A stretch of DNA of 5,624 bases from Methanosarcina sp. (GCA_013330315.1 DUIO01000145.1:4514-10137); one strand, 5' to 3'. Counted from the first letter of the stretch, positions 1-4,966 are shown. Program-made: numbers and translations. The notes: a model not told the origin generated them from the letters alone.

Positions 1-52
1 AAAAAAAAGAATCGGCTGGTAAAGACAGTATTGAGAGAAACCAAAGATTGAT

Positions 53-67
53 AAATATATATTTTTT
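53..67 (+). promoter_or_regulatory. TATA-like box or upstream terminator
   Basis: The segment reads as an A/T-only block with a TATATAT core ending in T6. As a promoter it would place the start near 80-90 and serve the PAS/GAF gene. The T6 run could equally end a transcript entering from the left. The sequence does not decide between the two. Confidence 0.3.
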
Positions 68-184
68 GCTTAAAGGGATGCAGCCAAATAGAAAAAATCA
101 AACCGGGATCAAAAAAACTGATATTTGATAAAAACACAAATATAAAAAGAAAGCAAACTAAAACAATGGACTGATAAATCCACC

Positions 185-260
185 AGGTAATTCCACACAG
201 ACAGTTCTACAGGCGATTCTCTAAAACCGAATCATATACAGGTGAATTTCATACAGACAA
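185..260. repeat. imperfect 20-bp direct repeat pair in the PAS gene leader
   Basis: The copy at 185-204 (AGGTAATTCCACACAGACAG) recurs at 240-260 as AGGTGAATTTCATACAGAC plus AA, with a one-base insertion and a few substitutions. Copy starts are 55 bp apart. The short motif TACAGG-C/T-GA also occurs in the interval. Both copies are outside any gene, so they could be regulator sites or a decayed duplication. Confidence 0.45.
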
Positions 261-283
261 ACTTGTGATTAGAAATGCCTACT

Positions 284-316
284 TTCTAAGTAACTATCAT
301 ATTCTAAGCCACTATC
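284..316. repeat. 18-bp period direct repeat just upstream of the PAS/GAF start
   Basis: TTCTAAGTAACTATC (284-298) and TTCTAAGCCACTATC (302-316) differ at two positions and start 18 bp apart. The array ends about 40 bp before the ATG at 358. Head-to-tail sites this close to a start would suit a regulator bound on one face of DNA, or a structured leader. The function is unknown. Confidence 0.55.
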
Positions 317-357
317 CCGGAAAATGCATAAACATCCTGCACAGGCGGTTGTAAGAC

Positions 358-2124
358 ATGGATAGCGAAACTTCAGAAAACAGGGAACAATTGAACGCTT
401 ATCCAAGCGTAGCAAATGCTGCAGACGGCGAAAGAGGAAAAGCCCTTAATGCGGCTCTTGAAAGGGAAGAAGCTCTCAAAACAATAATTAATAACAGCCA
501 GGTAGTGGTATTTCTCTGGAAAAATGAAGAAAAATGGCCTGCAGAATTTGTTTCGGAAAGTGTGGTGAACTTTGGGTATACAGTAGAGGATTTTATTTCC
601 GGCAGAGTACTTTACGGAGACATTATACACCCTGATGACCTCAATAAGGTCGAAGAAGAACTGGATAAGAGGATTCGAACCAAGGCTTCGGACTTCAACA
701 TGGAATACAGGATTTTCTCTAAGGCGGGAGAAATACGCTGGGTAAATGAAAGGACCTTCATTCAGAGAGATTCGGATGGAGAAGTGACCCACTTTCAGGG
801 GCTGGTACTTGATATTACCGAGCAGAAGAGAAGTGAAGAGAGGCTGGAGAAAATCCTCAAAATGCAAAAAGTGCTGACCACAGTGATTAACAACAGCCCG
901 GCAGTAGTTTTTCTGTGGAGAAATGAAAAATACTGGCCTGCAGCTTTTGTCTCTGACAATATAGTGCAGTTTGGATATACAGTTGACGATTTTAGATCTC
1001 GGAAAGTTCTGTACGGAAAAATCATTCATCCCTATGACCTGAGAAAGGTTGAAGAAGAACTTGAAAGACATATCCAGAAAGGGGAAGTAAGTTTCAATAC
1101 GGAATACAGGATCTTCACAAAAGCCGGAGACCTGCGCTGGGTAAACGAAAGGACCTTTATCCAGAGAGAAGAAGACGGTAATGTAACCTGCTTTCAGGGG
1201 ATAGTGCTGGATATAACCCCCAGAAAAGATATTGAAGAAGCCCTGAAGAAATCCCTTGAGATGCAAAAATTGCTGAAAACGATAATTAATAAAAGTTCAG
1301 CAGTAGCCTTCCTCTGGAAGAATGTAGAAAACTGGCCCGTAGAATTTGTCTCGGAAAACATAACACAATTTGGGTACTCCGTAGAAGACTTCACTTCGAA
1401 TAAAATTCTTTACGGGGATATAATTTATAAAGATGATGTCAATTCGGTTTCTGAAAGCCTTGAACGCTCTATTCGGGAAGGCTACGACTCTTTTGAAATG
1501 GAATACCGAATTCTCACCAGGGATGGCAGTATTCGCTGGGTTGAAGAGAGAACATATATTCAGCGAGATAGCAAGGGCAATCCTTCGCATTTTCAGGGTA
1601 TAGTTGTTGATATTACCGACAGAAAAGAAGTCCAGGACATGTTTGAGGTCCAGCGGGAGCTCGGAATGGCTTTGAGCACCACATGGAACCTCCAGACAAT
1701 GCTTAACCTTATCCTTGGTGCCTGCCTGCGGGTAAAAGAGATAGACGCAGGAGGTATATATCTGAAAGATGAGCTACTGGATCAGATAAACCTGGTAGCG
1801 CACAGGGGGCTTTCGTCCGAATTTGTGAAGAAAATATATGCATACAGGGTAGATTCTCCTGAGGCTAAGCAGGTCTGGACCGAGAAACCTATTTACAAAC
1901 TGAGCTTTTTTGCAGAGGAAATGGCAGACATGCTAAGGGCAGAAAAGATAACTGCAGTTGCAGTAATTCCCATGAAGCACAGGGGTGAGATAATAGGAAG
2001 CCTGAATTTTGCCTCTCATACCGTGGATAGGATTCCACAAAATGTGCGTAATTTCCTGGAGAGCATCGCCCTTCAGGTGGTGACTTACATCGCCCCCATA
2101 CGAATAGAAGCCGATCTTGTCTGA
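358..2124 (+). CDS. triple PAS plus GAF sensor protein without output domain
   Basis: This is a soluble signalling protein of 588 residues with no signal peptide or membrane segment. After a charged N-terminal helix (about 26-40) come three PAS domains with their PAC halves (about 40-155, 173-288, 306-421), then a GAF domain (about 430-585). Each PAS unit repeats W-P-x-x-F-V-S, F-G-Y-T/S-V, L-Y-G-x-I-I, E-Y-R-I and F-Q-G-x-V-x-D-I-T, and equivalent residues are exactly 133 apart. PAS1 and PAS2 share about two thirds of residues by hand alignment. PAS3 is more diverged and has Y-K where the others have H-P (91, 224). PAS and GAF domains bind small ligands, haem or flavin, but the ligand here is unknown. 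Cysteines occur only at 278 (PAS2) and 456 (GAF). No histidine kinase, receiver, GGDEF or helix-turn-helix domain follows, so the protein probably acts by contacting a partner. The ATG follows an in-frame TAA at 352, with a weak AGGCGG site at 343-348. Confidence 0.93.
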   Translation: MDSETSENREQLNAYPSVANAADGERGKALNAALEREEALKTIINNSQVVVFLWKNEEKWPAEFVSESVVNFGYTVEDFISGRVLYGDIIHPDDLNKVEEELDKRIRTKASDFNMEYRIFSKAGEIRWVNERTFIQRDSDGEVTHFQGLVLDITEQKRSEERLEKILKMQKVLTTVINNSPAVVFLWRNEKYWPAAFVSDNIVQFGYTVDDFRSRKVLYGKIIHPYDLRKVEEELERHIQKGEVSFNTEYRIFTKAGDLRWVNERTFIQREEDGNVTCFQGIVLDITPRKDIEEALKKSLEMQKLLKTIINKSSAVAFLWKNVENWPVEFVSENITQFGYSVEDFTSNKILYGDIIYKDDVNSVSESLERSIREGYDSFEMEYRILTRDGSIRWVEERTYIQRDSKGNPSHFQGIVVDITDRKEVQDMFEVQRELGMALSTTWNLQTMLNLILGACLRVKEIDAGGIYLKDELLDQINLVAHRGLSSEFVKKIYAYRVDSPEAKQVWTEKPIYKLSFFAEEMADMLRAEKITAVAVIPMKHRGEIIGSLNFASHTVDRIPQNVRNFLESIALQVVTYIAPIRIEADLV

Positions 2125-2164
2125 AACAGCCCTTAAAGCCCGGAATATACTGGCAACGAAATCC

Positions 2165-2182
2165 TTATTTAAAATAATTTTT
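2165..2182 (+). terminator. candidate terminator of the PAS/GAF gene
   Basis: About 40 bp after the stop codon, TTATTT and AAATAA form a small A/T-only dyad followed directly by TTTTT (2178-2182). Archaeal RNA polymerase stops at U-tracts, so the T-run is the more informative part. The stem is too weak to count on. Confidence 0.4.
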
Positions 2183-2240
2183 ATAACTAATGCTGAATTG
2201 GGGAGCCAAAAAAGCCAGGGTTATACCTTCACACGCTGAG

Positions 2241-2249
2241 CTTTAAATA
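2241..2249 (+). promoter_or_regulatory. candidate TATA box of the flavodoxin gene
   Basis: TTTAAATA in a more GC-rich setting lies about 80 bp before the TTG start, which predicts a leader of roughly 50 nt. A second A/T block, TTTTATAATATA (2297-2308), is a rival. It would put the transcription start almost on the start codon and leave the ribosome-binding site untranscribed, so I favour the first. Confidence 0.35.
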
Positions 2250-2311
2250 GCAGCCGCCGTTTTTGCTCTCTTTTCGGGGCTTGCCTTAATTTCAGATTTT
2301 ATAATATAGCT

Positions 2312-2320
2312 GGAGTGGAT
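2312..2320 (+). promoter_or_regulatory. ribosome-binding site fixing the flavodoxin TTG start
   Basis: GGAGTGGAT is close to the archaeal consensus GGAGGTGAT. Counting from the GGAGTG core, it lies 8 nt before the TTG at 2326. An in-frame TAA at 2323 rules out an earlier start. The next in-frame ATG would cut off the phosphate-binding loop, so TTG is the only sensible start. Confidence 0.75.
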
Positions 2321-2325
2321 AGTAA

Positions 2326-2778
2326 TTGAAAGCAATAGTAGTTTACCTCAGTACTTCAGGGAATACAAAAGCTATGGCTGAAGCAATAGGGAATGGGATT
2401 GAGTCAAAAAATGTGGATGTAAAGGTAGTCAGTTTCTATGATGTAAAACCCGAAGAACTCAAAGAAGCAGAAGCAATAGCGGTAGGGTCTTCGACTTTCT
2501 ATTACAAGATGCTACTGCCCATGGAAAAATTCATGGATGAAACTCTTATTTCTACAAACCCGCGGGGTAAGCTGGGAGCAGCTTTCGGATCTTATGGCTG
2601 GAGCGGAGAAGCGCCCATAATTATAGCCGAGAAAATGCGGGAAATGGGGATGACAGTTATAGACCCTGTACTCCGGATCCTTCACAGGCCCACAGATAAG
2701 GACTTGCAGGAATGCAAGCGCCTGGGCATAGACATTGCAGAGAAACTCAAACAAAAAGCTAAAAGCGAAGGCTCGTAA
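2326..2778 (+). CDS. stand-alone flavodoxin resembling the A-type flavoprotein domain
   Basis: This is an FMN-binding electron carrier of 150 residues, the usual size of a short-chain flavodoxin. Strand 1 (KAIVVYLS) leads into the phosphate-binding loop STSGNT at 9-14. The second flavin loop is GSSTFYY at 54-60 and the third is AFGSYGWSGEA at 86-96. The third loop and the tail (DPVLRILHRPTDKDLQEC) are much closer to the flavodoxin domain at the C-terminus of flavodiiron proteins (FprA, F420H2 oxidase) than to classical bacterial flavodoxins. No beta-lactamase-like diiron domain is fused or adjacent, so this is a free carrier whose partners are unknown. It starts with TTG behind a good ribosome-binding site. 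The 201-bp gap after the PAS/GAF gene suggests a separate transcript. It converges with the regulator at 3006-3830. Confidence 0.93.
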   Translation: MKAIVVYLSTSGNTKAMAEAIGNGIESKNVDVKVVSFYDVKPEELKEAEAIAVGSSTFYYKMLLPMEKFMDETLISTNPRGKLGAAFGSYGWSGEAPIIIAEKMREMGMTVIDPVLRILHRPTDKDLQECKRLGIDIAEKLKQKAKSEGS

Positions 2779-2868
2779 ATAACAGGCAAAGATACGTGCC
2801 AGCCTGTACCGGATGAACTTATACACGAGCAGGGTATCAAAAAAGGTGGCTTGAAACTACCTCTTGCC

Positions 2869-2958
2869 ATCTCTAACTTTTTCTTAATCTCTAACTTTTT
2901 CTTAATCTCTAACTTTTTCTTAATCTCTAACTTTTTCTTAATCTCTAACTTTTTCTTG
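2869..2958. repeat. minisatellite: five 18-bp units, T-rich on the plus strand
   Basis: Five head-to-tail copies of ATCTCTAACTTTTTCTTA begin at 2869, 2887, 2905, 2923 and 2941. They are identical except for the last base of copy five. There are no spacers. The array lies between the convergent flavodoxin and regulator genes, 91 bp after the flavodoxin stop. Each unit holds a T5 run, so plus-strand transcripts meet five U-tracts 18 nt apart, which suits a serial terminator for the flavodoxin mRNA. Such identical copies point to recent slippage or unequal exchange, so copy number may vary between strains. Confidence 0.95.
2876..2957 (+). terminator. candidate serial U-tract terminator of the flavodoxin gene
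   Basis: CTTTTTCTT occurs five times at an 18-nt period, downstream of the flavodoxin and facing the convergent regulator. Archaeal termination, including that helped by the aCPSF1/FttA ribonuclease, uses U-rich tracts of this kind. There is no hairpin, so the call rests on base composition and position. Confidence 0.45.
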
Positions 2959-2977
2959 AATTCATCCGGCTTTCCCG

Positions 2978-2990
2978 AAACAAAAATGAA
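2978..2990 (-). terminator. candidate U-tract terminator of the regulator gene
   Basis: Read on the minus strand, TTCATTTTTGTTTC starts about 17 nt after the regulator stop codon, giving a T5 and a T3 run. It is short and has no stem. It is the only T-rich stretch soon after the stop on that strand, because the minisatellite beyond it is A-rich in this direction. Confidence 0.3.
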
Positions 2991-3005
2991 GCCCTGAAGA
3001 AACCT

Positions 3006-3830
3006 TTATCTTTCCTGATTCTGAGGAATTTCAGTAACCTGAGGAACTTCAGTAACCTGCGTCGAACTGGCTAGCAGTTCATTGAAAAGTTCGGTACCAA
3101 AATTCAGAGCAGAAGGTTCGTAGCATATAAGGCTCTCCCTATCAAAATGCTTCTGGTTTTTCGGAAAGAGAGATATCATAAAGAATTTATCGGTAATTGT
3201 AAGGCTTGCAATCCTGAGTTCTCCGGAATATCGGAAAATTTTCACGTTTTTAAGGGCTATCATGTCCCTGAAGTCCTCCGTATAATCCGAATAATACCGC
3301 TGAAGTACGGGTTCGGACATCAAAATGGAGAATTGAACTCCCTTTTTTGCAAGTTCCTGGTAGAGTGAAATCATAGGAGGGTGGAAATAAGCTATCGCTT
3401 CAAGGACGTTACTTGACCCTGAAAGGTTTTCCACGACTTCCTGGTCGAGTTCAAACATGCGGTCAAGGTCAGGCTGAATCAGCTTGCATTTCCCGAGTTC
3501 TCCAAGTTTCTTTCTGAAAGGAAGAGGAATTCCCTGCAAATCCTTTTCCGACCAGTAGTCGAAGTTTTCTTCAAAAAGTTCTATTGTGCTTACAAGGGGT
3601 TGCATTTTCTCGACAAGAACCTTTCCTATAAGCGAGAGTGAATACATTTTGTCCTCCTGAATAACAAGGGACATATCCTTTAATTTTTTAATCTGGGGCA
3701 GGATGGAAGTGGAATTCACCTGAAGAGTTTCCGTAATTTCATCCATATTTTTGGGCCCGCTTCTCAAAAAGAGGAGTAACTGTTTTCGTTTATCGGAAAG
3801 AAAGATTAGCTCTACAAGTTCCAGTTTCAC
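3006..3830 (-). CDS. winged-helix transcriptional regulator, FilR1/Msr-like (DUF1724)
   Basis: This is a 274-residue DNA-binding regulator. The N-terminal winged helix-turn-helix covers about 5-80, with a helix pair around MDEITETLQVNSTSILPQIK and a wing at LVIQEDKMYSLSLIGK. A helical linker follows, then the middle domain named after FilR1 (about 125-252; VLEAIAYFHPPMISLYQELA, FRYSGELRIASLTITDKFF). In Methanosarcina acetivorans, members of this family (the Msr proteins and MreA) control methyltransferase and other methanogenesis genes, so a similar role is likely, but the target is unknown. The start is GTG at 3830, with AGGAG eight nt upstream (3839-3843 on the plus strand). The last 18 residues are a low-complexity tail, VTEVPQ/VTEIPQ, encoded by an 18-bp duplication. 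The gene lies alone, with 494 bp before the next gene upstream on the same strand. Confidence 0.9.
   Translation of the reverse strand: MKLELVELIFLSDKRKQLLLFLRSGPKNMDEITETLQVNSTSILPQIKKLKDMSLVIQEDKMYSLSLIGKVLVEKMQPLVSTIELFEENFDYWSEKDLQGIPLPFRKKLGELGKCKLIQPDLDRMFELDQEVVENLSGSSNVLEAIAYFHPPMISLYQELAKKGVQFSILMSEPVLQRYYSDYTEDFRDMIALKNVKIFRYSGELRIASLTITDKFFMISLFPKNQKHFDRESLICYEPSALNFGTELFNELLASSTQVTEVPQVTEIPQNQER
3021..3056. repeat. 18-bp tandem duplication inside the regulator 3' end
   Basis: CTGAGGAATTTCAGTAAC and CTGAGGAACTTCAGTAAC lie head to tail with one mismatch. On the minus strand they encode the six-residue repeat VTEVPQ/VTEIPQ, so the duplication keeps the frame. It lies outside the conserved regulator domains and only 63 bp from the 18-bp minisatellite, although the two unit sequences are unrelated. 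Confidence 0.9.
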
Positions 3831-3838
3831 CCTTCGGT

Positions 3839-3843
3839 CTCCT
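3839..3843 (-). promoter_or_regulatory. ribosome-binding site fixing the regulator GTG start
   Basis: AGGAG on the minus strand lies eight nt before the GTG at 3830-3828. The next residues, KLELVELIF, begin the family's N-terminal helix, which supports this start. Confidence 0.65.
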
Positions 3844-3881
3844 ATTAATGTTATAAAGCTAAAAGATTACAGCCATCAGAA

Positions 3882-3889
3882 GTATATAG
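3882..3889 (-). promoter_or_regulatory. candidate TATA box of the regulator gene
   Basis: On the minus strand the core CTATATAC follows a purine-rich stretch (GAAAAGTAATAG) that could serve as the TFB recognition element. A start about 25 nt downstream would give a leader of roughly 30 nt that includes the AGGAG site. A second weaker box (CTTTATAAC, 3851-3859) is too close to the start codon. Confidence 0.4.
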
Positions 3890-3965
3890 CTATTACTTTT
3901 CATAACTGTTCTTTTCGCAACTTTTCAATTCAATTAAAAAATTTATCATCAGTAATCCCGGTTAA

Positions 3966-4013
3966 TCAGGGCTAAGCAGATAAAAACTGACAAACATCAG
4001 AATTTAACCCTGA
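3966..4013. repeat. inverted repeat TCAGGGCTAA / TTAACCCTGA
   Basis: The ten-base arms at 3966-3975 and 4004-4013 match at nine of ten positions. The one odd pair becomes a G-U wobble only in minus-strand RNA. A smaller dyad, CTGA/TCAG (3987-4000), nests inside the loop. It could be a protein site or an RNA stem; its role is unknown. Confidence 0.5.
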
Positions 4014-4135
4014 AAGTATTTCAGATTCAATTTCCGGACTCGATTCATGGAAGCTCCTAAAATTGCCAGAAATCTATGAAAAACTATGTTTTTGAAAATT
4101 AAACATTAGTAACGTTTAAGATGCAGATATAGTTT

Positions 4136-4200
4136 CCCTGGCTTGATAGCTACCGCTAGATGCTTTATTATAGCGATTAGCTATATTTCTCAAGTCAGGG
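4136..4200. repeat. 65-nt three-part imperfect dyad
   Basis: Three sets of arms nest in order. CCCTGGCTTGA (4136-4146) faces TCAAGTCAGGG (4190-4200) with one G-U. TAGCTA (4147-4152) faces TAGCTA (4178-4183). CGCTA (4154-4158) faces TAGCG (4171-4175). That makes about 22 pairs around a 12-nt apical loop, with a six-nt bulge on the right arm. No flanking target duplication is visible, so a mobile element is not supported. A small structured RNA, or a large operator, is more likely. Confidence 0.7.
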
Positions 4201-4205
4201 TATCT

Positions 4206-4230
4206 TCCAGACCTTAAACTTTAAGCTGGA
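4206..4230. repeat. short hairpin next to the 65-nt dyad
   Basis: TCCAG (4206-4210) faces CTGGA (4226-4230), and CTTAAA (4213-4218) faces TTTAAG (4220-4225). A two-base bulge separates the two stems. The apex is too tight for the innermost pairs to form in RNA. It begins five bases after the larger dyad ends. Confidence 0.5.
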
Positions 4231-4240
4231 GACTGGATAA

Positions 4241-4273
4241 GAAACAAGGATTTCTGAAAGACCCAAAATCCTT
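4241..4273 (-). terminator. candidate hairpin terminator of the DUF1699 gene
   Basis: On the minus strand AAGGATTT and AAATCCTT form an eight-base perfect stem with a 12-nt loop, followed by the T-rich GTTTCTTAT. It lies about 50-80 nt after the DUF1699 stop. A second dyad, AATCCC/GGGATT (4309-4326), overlaps the stop codon itself. Confidence 0.45.
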
Positions 4274-4308
4274 TATATTATCTAATCCGCATGGAAGATA
4301 TAAGGGAG

Positions 4309-4326
4309 AATCCCGGATAGGGGATT
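4309..4326. repeat. six-base inverted repeat over the DUF1699 stop codon
   Basis: AATCCC (4309-4314) and GGGATT (4321-4326) face each other across six bases. The right arm includes two bases of the TAA stop. In RNA it would fold a small stem at the 3' end of the reading frame, possibly protecting the mRNA end. Confidence 0.45.
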
Positions 4327-4732
4327 AAGCAGAGGCTTCCTTGGTCAGTATGTAAGCGACCATTTCCGGGTTAAGTTTGCTTTCCCTTGCAACCTTTTCT
4401 TCTATCCTCTCAGCCGGTGTGCCCTCCATCTTCAGCTCTCTTATCTTTTCAATAACTGACGATGGGATGCTATAATATTCATTAATGTCCTTTCTGTGGC
4501 CCCAGACATCTCCTTCGATAAGCTGGATCCTCTGCATTTCAAGGAACATTTCTATTGACTTTGAAACCGTGCGCCTGTAGGATTTGGGCAGCTGAATGAC
4601 CTCAATCTTCGGGCAGGTCTCTACCAGCGCAAAAATGTCCTTGTTCGAAGGTCTGAATGCCAGATGAACAACACGTTCATTAGGATTAAGCGTAAAGATT
4701 TCTTCCCTGGAACTAACTACTCTAATTTTCAT
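4325..4732 (-). CDS. DUF1699 family protein (Methanosarcina-type)
   Basis: This 135-residue cytosolic protein belongs to a family I know only from Methanosarcina and relatives, with no established function. The N-terminal part (1-85) alternates strands and helices: MKIRVVSSREE, VVHLAFRPSNKDIFALVETCP, IEVIQLPKSYRRTVSKS. It ends in the family's signature DVWGHRKDINEYY at 75-87. The C-terminal part (about 90-130) is all helix, with IREL-KMEGTPAERIEEKVARE-KLNPEMVAYIL. It resembles a small helix-turn-helix, so DNA or RNA binding is possible (inference). I chose ATG at 4732 rather than GTG at 4747. The family begins at MKIRVVSS, and a GGGGG purine run lies eight nt before this ATG, while the GTG has no site before it. 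The gene stands alone, divergent from fae. Confidence 0.88.
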   Translation of the reverse strand: MKIRVVSSREEIFTLNPNERVVHLAFRPSNKDIFALVETCPKIEVIQLPKSYRRTVSKSIEMFLEMQRIQLIEGDVWGHRKDINEYYSIPSSVIEKIRELKMEGTPAERIEEKVARESKLNPEMVAYILTKEASA

Positions 4733-4790
4733 TATATTTTCCCCCACTGTAAAATTACTCTGTTTTTACCTCATTATAAACTACTTATAC

Positions 4791-4800
4791 TTATTATAAA
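4791..4800 (-). promoter_or_regulatory. candidate TATA box of the DUF1699 gene
   Basis: On the minus strand TTTATAATAA lies about 60-70 nt before the ATG. A start about 25 nt downstream would give a leader of roughly 35 nt. A second box, GTTTATAATG (4772-4781), would start transcription close to the purine run and is less likely. Confidence 0.45.
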
Positions 4801-4931
4801 TATTTATCTACCACGCCCGCTAATTTTCAGACAGTACTCCGCATATTCAGTCCTTCTTCAGAACTTTAAAAGTGACGGGAAAATCTCAGTAAGGAACTGA
4901 AAATCAGACATAATTCTCCGGACTTGAGAAC

Positions 4932-4966
4932 CCTTTAGCCCATATAGCTAACCCCTCTAAAGGAGG
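4932..4966 (+). other. dyad with an orphan AGGAGG
   Basis: CCTTTAG (4932-4938) and CTAAAGG (4957-4963) are perfect seven-base inverted arms, and CCTC/GAGG can pair inside the right arm. The right end carries AAAGGAGGA, a near-ideal ribosome-binding site, yet no ATG, GTG or TTG lies at a usable distance. It may be a remnant of a gene start or part of an RNA structure. Confidence 0.35.

Larger units (their letters stand above)
1..357. other. non-coding leader region upstream of the PAS/GAF gene
   Basis: I see no convincing gene here. The stretch is very AT-rich at its left end. It holds an A/T-alternating block followed by six T (about 53-67), which could be a TATA box or the U-tract terminator of a gene further left. 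It also has two sets of direct repeats (185-260 and 284-316). If transcription starts near 80-90, the mRNA leader would be about 270 nt. Long leaders are common in Methanosarcina, but the start site cannot be fixed from sequence. Confidence 0.6.
3831..4324. other. non-coding gap rich in inverted repeats
   Basis: This 494-bp gap separates two minus-strand genes and has no gene I would defend. It holds the regulator's ribosome-binding site and TATA-like box at its left end. At its right end are dyads that probably end the DUF1699 transcript. In between are further inverted repeats at 3966-4013, 4136-4200 and 4206-4230. An unannotated structured RNA is possible but has no clear promoter. Confidence 0.6.

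Noticed and set aside
373..1266. 297-codon open frame on the minus strand under the PAS/GAF gene
   Set aside because: It lies opposite a clear coding region, is rich in Phe, Cys and His, and shows no domain. It is a mirror of the PAS repeat codons; 795-1025, 1194-1394 and 1297-1590 are the same kind of artefact.
2125..2325. Remnant of a histidine kinase after the GAF domain
   Set aside because: No frame shows H-box or ATP-binding motifs. The stretch has stops in all frames and reads as terminator and promoter sequence.
2869..2958. CRISPR array
   Set aside because: The 18-bp units are directly adjacent with no unique spacers, and no cas gene is present.
2682..3008. Stop-codon readthrough that extends the regulator into the KKKLEI repeats, for instance with pyrrolysine
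   Set aside because: The regulator ends in TAA, not the TAG used for pyrrolysine. The extension runs on into sequence antisense to the flavodoxin, and the family normally ends before this point.
3147..3975. Plus-strand frames at 3147-3368 and 3751-3975
   Set aside because: Both are opposite the regulator gene or its promoter and show no recognisable features.
4136..4230. Miniature transposable element
   Set aside because: No target-site duplication flanks the dyad and no second copy is in the window. The nested arms look like RNA structure rather than terminal repeats.
4733..4747. GTG at 4747 as the DUF1699 start
   Set aside because: It adds five residues not seen at the start of the family, has no ribosome-binding site, and uses the purine run that better serves the ATG at 4732.
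4664..4900. 78-codon plus-strand frame
   Set aside because: It overlaps the DUF1699 start and promoter on the opposite strand, has no ribosome-binding site and has a composition typical of AT-rich non-coding DNA.
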